Shown: positions 5,590-10,093 of the stretch, in pieces
Numbering within the stretch: position 1 is the first letter of the stretch
Layout of the letters: each line of letters begins with the position of its first letter
Assembly (NCBI GenBank): GCA_001771975.1
Contig: MERE01000011.1
Location: forward strand, 1 to 10,093
Source: Betaproteobacteria bacterium RIFCSPLOWO2_02_FULL_68_150
Lineage (GTDB): Bacteria > Pseudomonadota > Gammaproteobacteria > Burkholderiales > SG8-39
Direction of reading: 5' to 3'
Length of the DNA: 10,093 nt
The notes under the pieces: model-generated
Database searches by the model: none
Told to the model about the DNA's origin: nothing
What the model saw: the letters and a program-made list of their open reading frames with translations, nothing else
Made by a program: the position numbers and the translations under genes

Positions 5590-7158
5590 TCAGCGCCTGC
5601 GCCTGCCCAGATCGCGCAGCAGCTCGCGCGCGCAGTTGTGCCCCGGCGCGCCGGTGACGCCGCCGCCCGGGTGCGCGCCCGAGCCGCACAGATAGAGACC
5701 CTTGACCGGCGTGCGGTAATCGGCGTAGCCGAGCAGCGGCCGCGCTGCCCAGAGCTGGTCGAGCGTGAGCGCGCCGTGGAAGATGTCGCCGCCGGTGAGG
5801 CCGAAATCGCGCTCCAGGTCGGCGGGCGAAAGCGCGCTGTGCGCGATGACGCTGGCGCGGAAACCCGGCGCGTGCGATTCGACGACATCGAAAATGCGTT
5901 CGATCGCCTCCTGCTTGCGCGTCGCCCAGTCGATGGCGGGATCGAAATGCTGGCAAAAAAGGCTCGCGACGTGCCGGCCGGGCGGCGCGAGCGAATCATC
6001 CAGCGTGCTCGGGATCACCATTTCCACGATCGGACGGCGCGCGATGCCTTCGGCGCGCGCCTCCAGGTAGGCGCGATCCATGTAAGCGAGGCTCGGCGCC
6101 AGGATGATGCCCGAGGCGTGGTGCGGGCCCTGCTCCGCAAGGCAGCTGAAGCGCGGCAGCGAGGCGAGCGCTACGTTCATGCGGAACGTGGCCGAGGCGC
6201 ACTTGTAGCGCTCGATGCGTGCTGCAACCTCCGGCGGCAGGAGGTCCGGCGCCACGAGCTTCAGGTAGAGCAGCTTCGGATTGACGTTGGCCGCGATCGC
6301 GCGGCAGGTCACGACGGTGCCGTTTTCCAGCACCACCTCGCCCGGGCGCAGCTTCGCCACCGGCGCGTTGCATTCGATCTCTACACCGAGCGCCCGAGCG
6401 CTCGCCGCGAGCGCCTCGCTGATCGCGCCCATGCCGCCGATCGCGTGCCCCCAGGCGCCGCGCTGGCCGTTCACTTCGCCGAAGCAGTGATGCAGCAGCA
6501 CGTAGGCGGTGCCCGGGTGGTAGGGGCTCGCGAAATTGCCCACCACCGCATCGAAGCCGAACGCCGCCTGGATGCCTTCGGATTCGAAGAATCGCCCCAG
6601 CAACTCGGCGGCGCTCTGCGTGAGCAGCGCGAGCGCATCGCGCCGCGCTTCCATGTCGAGGCGTTTCAGCCGGCGCGCGCTCTTCAGTGCGCGCCACGCA
6701 TCCACCAGGCCGCCGCCCGCATTCGGCGGCGTCTCCAGCACCAGCGCGCGCAGCACGTCCGCGATGCGCTCGATGGTGCGCCAGTAATCGGGCAGCCGCT
6801 CGGCGTCGCGCGAAGAAAACTTCGCAACTTCGCGCTGCGTCGACTCGAGCCCGCCGCCGACCTTGAGGTAGTCGCGCTCGGTGAGCGGCAGGAAATTGGC
6901 CAACGGCCGCTGCACGATGCGCAAGCCGTGCCGGGCAAGCCGCAGGTCCTCGATCACCTTGGGCTGCAGCAGGCTCACGGTGTAGGCGGCGACCGAGTTG
7001 CGGAATCCCGGATGGAATTCCTCGGTGACGGCAGCACCGCCGACGACCGGCCTGCGCTCCAGCACCTTCACCTTGAGCCCGGCGCGCGCGAGATAGCAGG
7101 CGCACACGAGGCCGTTGTGGCCGGCACCGACGATTGCGACGTCAACGCCCGGCGTCAC
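5590..7158 (-). CDS. FAD-dependent oxidoreductase, PYROXD2 / phytoene-dehydrogenase-like
   Basis: The 522-residue protein is of the COG1233 flavoprotein type. A Rossmann FAD motif lies at 6-34 (VDVAIVGAGHNG, with GAGHNG at 11-16 and ribose-binding Glu34 in LERR), followed by VVGGAAVTEE, the GG-x-x-x-x-x-E step typical of the family. The C-terminus has the second FAD signature, YLCGSGAHPGGGVTGAPGHNCA, near 489-510, as in PYROXD2 and its bacterial relatives. Such enzymes oxidise or isomerise hydrophobic substrates using FAD; true carotenoid desaturases usually sit with crtB/crtE, absent here, so a carotenoid role is not supported. The start is GTG at 7158, giving a normal N-terminus five residues before the first beta strand. 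The GTG overlaps the Rrf2 gene's TGA (GTGA), so it is the last gene of a coupled operon (GNAT, Rrf2, this gene). Substrate is unknown; redox-linked control by the Rrf2 partner is inference. Confidence 0.93.
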   Translation of the reverse strand: MTPGVDVAIVGAGHNGLVCACYLARAGLKVKVLERRPVVGGAAVTEEFHPGFRNSVAAYTVSLLQPKVIEDLRLARHGLRIVQRPLANFLPLTERDYLKVGGGLESTQREVAKFSSRDAERLPDYWRTIERIADVLRALVLETPPNAGGGLVDAWRALKSARRLKRLDMEARRDALALLTQSAAELLGRFFESEGIQAAFGFDAVVGNFASPYHPGTAYVLLHHCFGEVNGQRGAWGHAIGGMGAISEALAASARALGVEIECNAPVAKLRPGEVVLENGTVVTCRAIAANVNPKLLYLKLVAPDLLPPEVAARIERYKCASATFRMNVALASLPRFSCLAEQGPHHASGIILAPSLAYMDRAYLEARAEGIARRPIVEMVIPSTLDDSLAPPGRHVASLFCQHFDPAIDWATRKQEAIERIFDVVESHAPGFRASVIAHSALSPADLERDFGLTGGDIFHGALTLDQLWAARPLLGYADYRTPVKGLYLCGSGAHPGGGVTGAPGHNCARELLRDLGRRRR

Positions 7159-7595
7159 TTGCGGCGGCGCGCCACCAGCTTGAGCATCGTGTCGAGCGTG
7201 ATCGAGCGGAACGTCGCCTCGGCGATCTCGTCGATCTCGGCGAGTACCACGCCGACCGCGTCCTCGACCTCGAGCGGCGACGGTCCGGCGGCCGCGGGGT
7301 CGCGGCGCGCCGCGCGCCGGCCGCTGCGCCGCGGCGCACCGACGTCCTCGAACAGCTCGATCACGTCCATCAGCGTCAGGCGCTTGGCGTTGCCGGTGAA
7401 GCGGTAGCCGCCGCCGACGCCGCGCACCGATTCGAGCAGCCCGGTGCGGCCGAGCGAGCGCAGCACCTTGGCGAGGTGGTGCGGCGAAATGCGGTACTGG
7501 CGGGCGATCTCGGCGGCCGAGAGCTGGCGCCCGGGATTGGCGGCGAACTCGAGCACGCTGTAGATCGCAGCGAGCGTGTTCTTCTGCAGCTTCAC
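7155..7595 (-). CDS. Rrf2-family transcriptional regulator lacking the Fe-S cysteines
   Basis: This 146-residue DNA-binding protein shows the Rrf2 fold: an N-terminal KNTLAAIYSVLEFAA helix, helix-turn-helix around 25-48 (LSAAEIARQYRISPHHLAKVLRSL), the wing RGVGGGYRF (58-66), and MDVIELFEDVG entering the dimerisation helix. In IscR, NsrR and RsrR-type members, three Cys at about 90-110 hold an Fe-S cluster. Here that loop reads RRSGRRAARRDPAAAG and the whole protein has no Cys, so it cannot bind a cluster in that way. It may instead sense a small molecule, a partner protein, or nothing (as proposed for some cysteine-free members). The start is GTG at 7595, overlapping the GNAT stop by four bases (GTGA); its own TGA overlaps the next GTG. 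Likely targets are its own operon and possibly the divergent importer, since it lies near that promoter region. Those targets are inference. Confidence 0.93.
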   Translation of the reverse strand: MKLQKNTLAAIYSVLEFAANPGRQLSAAEIARQYRISPHHLAKVLRSLGRTGLLESVRGVGGGYRFTGNAKRLTLMDVIELFEDVGAPRRSGRRAARRDPAAAGPSPLEVEDAVGVVLAEIDEIAEATFRSITLDTMLKLVARRRK

Positions 7596-8047
7596 CGCTC
7601 GAGGTCCTTCTCGAGCGCGATGAACGGCGCCGCCATCAGGCCCTGACTGCGGAAAAACGACAGGATGAGCGAGTTGTCGCGCGCGAGGATGGTGCGCACC
7701 GTGGTGACGCCGAGGCGGCGAAACCCGGCGCAGATCGCATCGAGCAGGCGCGTGCCGATGCCGGCGAGGCGCGCATCCGGGCGCACCCCGATCGCGAACA
7801 CCCAGCCGCAGGGCGGCATGCCGTACTCCCAGTCGCGCACCTCGCCGATGGCGAAACCCTCGATCCGGCCGCCCGCCTCGGCCACCAGGAAGAAGCGCTG
7901 CCGGCGCCGGCCGCTGCCGTAGCGCTGCAGGATCTCGCTCCAGTAATCGGGCTTGCGCATGCCCGTGATCCCGGCGTCGATCCCGATCACCTCGGCGAGG
8001 TCCCCCGGCTGCACGCTGCGCACCCGCACCGGATCCTTGAGTGCCAT
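7592..8047 (-). CDS. GNAT-family N-acetyltransferase (RimI-like)
   Basis: The 151-residue protein is a compact GNAT acetyltransferase, using acetyl-CoA to acetylate an unknown amine or protein. After VRVRSVQPGDLAEVIGI (7-23, usual first strand and helix), the central strands RFFLVAEAGGRIEGFAIG lead to WVFAIGVRP and motif A with RLAGIG at 93-98, then LLDAICAGFRRLG. TVRTILARDNSLILSFFRSQGL carries the conserved N-x-x-x-x-x-(F/L)-x-x-x-G pattern of the fourth motif. The ATG at 8047 is used; AGAGG lies eight bases before it. A TTG at 8077 would add ten residues but lies over the FNR-like box and lacks a good ribosome-binding site. It is the first gene of the operon with the Rrf2 and FAD-oxidoreductase genes. 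Whether it modifies either partner is not shown by sequence. Confidence 0.9.
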   Translation of the reverse strand: MALKDPVRVRSVQPGDLAEVIGIDAGITGMRKPDYWSEILQRYGSGRRRQRFFLVAEAGGRIEGFAIGEVRDWEYGMPPCGWVFAIGVRPDARLAGIGTRLLDAICAGFRRLGVTTVRTILARDNSLILSFFRSQGLMAAPFIALEKDLER

Positions 8048-8063
8048 CTCCACCGCCTCTTTC

Positions 8064-8077
8064 TTGAGCCAGATCAA
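8064..8077 (+). promoter_or_regulatory. Candidate FNR/DNR/Anr-type binding site
   Basis: TTGAG-CCAG-ATCAA matches the consensus TTGAT-N4-ATCAA at 9 of 10 defined positions. Its centre (8070.5) is about 41.5 bases before 8112, and a -10-like TAGGGT lies at 8100-8105, the spacing used at class II FNR-activated promoters reading to the importer genes. It is only 17 bases from the GNAT start on the other strand, where it would more likely repress. The box match is seen; function is inference. Confidence 0.5.
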
Positions 8078-8118
8078 ACCCGGCGCCGCGCCCCTCGACT
8101 AGGGTGCAAAAAGCGCCT

Positions 8119-8130
8119 TCCGGTACCGGA
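8119..8130. repeat. Perfect 12-bp palindrome TCCGGTACCGGA
   Basis: TCCGGTACCGGA is fully self-complementary and lies in the divergent gap, 58 bases before the importer start codon. It could be a dimeric regulator site. It is separated by five bases from the next dyad (8136-8154), so the two might form a tandem operator or a structured leader. Confidence 0.5.
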
Positions 8131-8135
8131 TTGCC

Positions 8136-8154
8136 GTCCCGAATTCTACGGGAC
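8136..8154. repeat. Inverted repeat GTCCCG-N7-CGGGAC
   Basis: GTCCCG at 8136-8141 pairs exactly with CGGGAC at 8149-8154 around an A/T-rich centre (AATTCTA). A GC-rich dyad with an A/T-rich centre is a common operator form. Alternatively it folds as a hairpin in the 5' leader of the binding-protein mRNA, 33 bases before the start codon. Confidence 0.5.
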
Positions 8155-8187
8155 CCGGACCGCGGCGCCCACTCGAGGAGGAGTCCG

Positions 8188-9321
8188 ATGCTGAAACGCG
8201 TGTTGGTAATGCTGGTTGCAATCTGGTGCGGTGCTGCACAGGCGCAGGAGCCGATCAAGATCGGAGCCTTCCTCGCGGTCACCGGCCCGTTTTCATTTCT
8301 CGGCGATCCGGAGCAGAAGACGCTCGAACTCTACGTCGAGAAACTGAATGCCGCGGGCGGCGTGCTCGGGCGCAAGCTGCAGCTCGTCTCGTACGATTCG
8401 GCGGGCGACGCCGAAAAGGCGCGCACCTTCGCCAAGCGCCTCATCGAGCAGGACAAGGTCGACATCATCGTCGGCGGCACCTCGACCGGCGAGACCATGG
8501 CGGTGGTGCCGCTGGCGGAGCAGGCCGGCATGCCGTTCATTTCGCTGGCGGGCGCCGTCGTCATCATCGAGCCGGTGAAGAAATGGGTCTTCAAGACGCC
8601 ACACACCGACCGTATGGCCTGCGACAAGATCTTCGTCGACATGAAAGCGCGCGGCGCGACGAAGATAGGGTTGATTTCCGGGGCGGGCGGCTTCGACAAG
8701 TCGATGCGCGGCGAATGCCTCAAGGTGGCGAAGAACTACGGCATCGAGATCGTCGCCGACGAAACCTACGGCGGCGCCGACACCGACATGACGGCGCAGC
8801 TCACCAAGATCAAGAACACGGCGGGCGTGCAGGCCGTGCTGAATGCTGGCTTCGGGCAGACCCCGGCGATCGTCACCAAGAACTACAAACAGCTCGGCAT
8901 CGGCGTGCCGCTTTACCAGTCGCACGGCGTCGCCTCGAAGCAATACATCCAGCTCTCCGGCGACGCCGCCGAGGGCGTGCGGCTTCCGGCCGCGGCGCTG
9001 CTGGTGTCGGACAAGCTCGCCGACAGCGATCCGCAGAAAATCGTGGTGTCGCGCTACCGCAGCGAGTACGAGACGCGCTTCAAGTCGGACGTCTCGACTT
9101 TCGGCGGCCACGCCTACGACGGCCTGATGCTCGCGGTGGATGCCATGAAGAAAGCGGGCTCGGCAGACAAGGCCAAGGTGCGCGACGCGCTCGAGACCAT
9201 CAAGGGCTACGTCGGCACGGGCGGCGTCGTCAACATGTCGCCGAGCGACCACATGGGGCTGGATCTTTCGGCATTCCGCATGCTCGAGATCCGCAAGGGC
9301 GACTGGACGCTGGTGAAGTGA
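8188..9321 (+). CDS. Branched-chain amino-acid-type ABC transporter substrate-binding protein
   Basis: This 377-residue protein captures a ligand in the periplasm and delivers it to a LIV/HAAT-type importer. It has a Sec signal peptide (MLKRVLVMLVAIWCGAAQAQ, probable cleavage AQA before QEP; Cys14 lacks a lipobox). The mature part is a type I periplasmic-binding fold: IKIGAFLAVTGPFSFLGD (23-40), NAAGGVLGRKLQLVSYDSAGD, and VDIIVGGTSTGETMAVVPLAE (lobe 1), then KIGLISGAGGFDKS and later FGGHAYDGLMLAVDAMKKAGS (the conserved Y-D-x-x-x-x-x-x-A element). C145 and C177 could pair. The ATG at 8188 has GAGGAGGAG four bases upstream and starts at the signal peptide; the open frame before it is non-coding. 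A LivH-type permease gene follows after 26 bases. Ligand is unknown: this family takes up branched amino acids, short amides, urea, aromatic acids and others. Confidence 0.95.
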   Translation: MLKRVLVMLVAIWCGAAQAQEPIKIGAFLAVTGPFSFLGDPEQKTLELYVEKLNAAGGVLGRKLQLVSYDSAGDAEKARTFAKRLIEQDKVDIIVGGTSTGETMAVVPLAEQAGMPFISLAGAVVIIEPVKKWVFKTPHTDRMACDKIFVDMKARGATKIGLISGAGGFDKSMRGECLKVAKNYGIEIVADETYGGADTDMTAQLTKIKNTAGVQAVLNAGFGQTPAIVTKNYKQLGIGVPLYQSHGVASKQYIQLSGDAAEGVRLPAAALLVSDKLADSDPQKIVVSRYRSEYETRFKSDVSTFGGHAYDGLMLAVDAMKKAGSADKAKVRDALETIKGYVGTGGVVNMSPSDHMGLDLSAFRMLEIRKGDWTLVK

Positions 9322-9347
9322 CCTGAGGGGAGCCGGGCGGAGCGCCC

Positions 9348-10093
9348 ATGTCCGCCCAGTTTCTCCAGTTCCTGCTCGCCGGCCTGACCATCGGCGCGAT
9401 CTACGCGCTGGTCGCGCTCGGCTTTTCCATCATCTACAACGCCAGCCAGGTGATCAACTTCGCGCAGGGCGAGTTCGTCATGATCGGCGGCATGACGACC
9501 GTCTCGCTCACCGCGATTGGCTGGCCGCTGCCGTTCGCCATGGTCGCCGCGGTGCTGGTTGCCACGCTGGTCGGGTTCGCACTCGAGAAATTCGCCGTCG
9601 AACCGGCGCGCGGGGCCTCCGTGGTGACGCTCATCATCATCACCATCGGCGCCTCGATCCTCTTGCGCGGCCTCGCGACCCTGGTGTGGGACAAGAACTT
9701 CCATCCGCTGAAGGCGTTTTCGGGCGAGGCGCCGCTCCAGATCGGCGGCGCGACGCTCGTGCCGCAGAGTCTCTGGGTGATGGGCATCACGCTGGTCGTG
9801 GTGCTGCTGCTCACCTGGTTCTTCGGCCGCACGCTGCTCGGCAAGGCGCTGCTCGCGACCTCGCATAACCGGCTCGCGGCGCAGCTCGTCGGCATCAACG
9901 TGCGCCACGTGCTGCTCGCCTCGTTCGGCCTGTCGGCCGCGCTCGGCGCGGTGGCCGGGATCCTGATCGCGCCGATCACGTTCACGTCGTGGGACGTCGG
10001 CGTGATGCTCGGCCTGAAGGGCTTCGCGGCCGCGATCCTCGGGGGTCTGGGCAGCGGCCCGGGCGCCGTGCTCGGCGGCGTCGCGCTCGGCGT
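9348..10093 (+). CDS. LivH-type branched-chain amino-acid ABC transporter permease (3' end cut by window edge)
   Basis: The frame stays open for 248 codons from the ATG at 9348 to the window end. It encodes one of the two inner-membrane permeases of a LIV/HAAT importer. Features include the N-terminal LLAGLTIGAIYALVALGFSIIYN helix, the very conserved VINFAQGEFVMIGG segment (about 37-50), several further hydrophobic helices, and the cytoplasmic coupling segment LLATSHNRLAAQLVGINV (about 166-185), which contacts the ATPases. GGLGSGPGAVLGG near the end is also typical. Family members are about 285-310 residues, so some 40-60 are missing. GGAG lies six bases before the ATG. The usual next genes, livM, livG and livF, would be expected beyond the edge. 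The binding-protein gene upstream is surely in the same operon. Confidence 0.94.
   Translation, partial: MSAQFLQFLLAGLTIGAIYALVALGFSIIYNASQVINFAQGEFVMIGGMTTVSLTAIGWPLPFAMVAAVLVATLVGFALEKFAVEPARGASVVTLIIITIGASILLRGLATLVWDKNFHPLKAFSGEAPLQIGGATLVPQSLWVMGITLVVVLLLTWFFGRTLLGKALLATSHNRLAAQLVGINVRHVLLASFGLSAALGAVAGILIAPITFTSWDVGVMLGLKGFAAAILGGLGSGPGAVLGGVALG

Noticed and set aside
5590..7158. Carotenoid biosynthesis (CrtI) role for the flavoprotein
   Set aside because: The C-terminal signature and length fit PYROXD2-like proteins, and no crtB, crtE or crtY gene is nearby.
5638..7407. Plus-strand open frame of 589 codons opposite the flavoprotein and Rrf2 genes
   Set aside because: Low-complexity Arg/Ala/His translation spanning two well-supported genes on the other strand; no motif or ribosome-binding site.
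8048..8077. TTG start for the RimI-like GNAT gene
   Set aside because: The ATG at 8047 has AGAGG at good spacing and starts right before the first conserved strand; the TTG falls on the FNR-like box.
8293..9908. Two long minus-strand frames opposite the binding protein and permease
   Set aside because: No recognisable domain; the plus strand gives unambiguous LIV binding-protein and LivH sequences.

Overview
The window is GC-rich, densely packed bacterial DNA. Codon use, the DUF2917 protein, the LysR/DUF2917 divergent pair and the LIV-type transporter suggest a betaproteobacterium, probably Burkholderiales-like. This is inference from gene content; there is no rRNA or other marker. Twelve protein genes cover almost everything, no gene-free stretch exceeds 300 bases, and no tRNA, rRNA, CRISPR array, insertion sequence or phage gene is visible.

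Region 1 (1-3410, minus strand) is a four-gene envelope and copper cluster. In transcription order it encodes a small secreted His/Cys protein (3045-3410), a 90-residue secreted protein of unknown function (2695-2967), a TolC-type outer-membrane lipoprotein (1295-2698) and a Tat-exported multicopper oxidase (1281 to beyond the left edge). The spacing of the copper motifs makes the oxidase a two-domain enzyme of the small-laccase type rather than a three-domain CueO/CopA enzyme. The likely shared job is periplasmic copper oxidation or tolerance plus outer-membrane export, but no inner-membrane pump or adaptor is in view.

Region 2 (3484-5579) has a minus-strand pair, a DUF2917-DUF1127 fusion protein followed by an overlapping GNAT acetyltransferase. 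It is divergent from a GcvA-like LysR regulator on the plus strand. The 141-base gap between the divergent genes carries a promoter-like element and an inverted repeat.

Region 3 (5590-8047, minus strand) is a tightly coupled operon: GNAT acetyltransferase, Rrf2-family regulator, then a PYROXD2/phytoene-dehydrogenase-like FAD oxidoreductase. Both junctions are 4-base GTGA overlaps. The Rrf2 protein has no cysteine, so it cannot ligate an Fe-S cluster as IscR or NsrR do.

Region 4 (8188 to the right edge, plus strand) begins a branched-chain amino-acid-type (LIV/HAAT) ABC importer: a periplasmic binding protein, then a LivH-type permease cut by the window end. The divergent gap between regions 3 and 4 carries a near-perfect FNR/DNR-type box, a -10-like element at class II spacing from it, and two adjacent palindromes.

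Nothing here is clearly a wholly new system. The items most worth a second look are the two-domain oxidase cluster with its uncharacterised small proteins, the DUF2917-DUF1127 fusion, the cysteine-free Rrf2 operon and the candidate FNR-type control of the importer.
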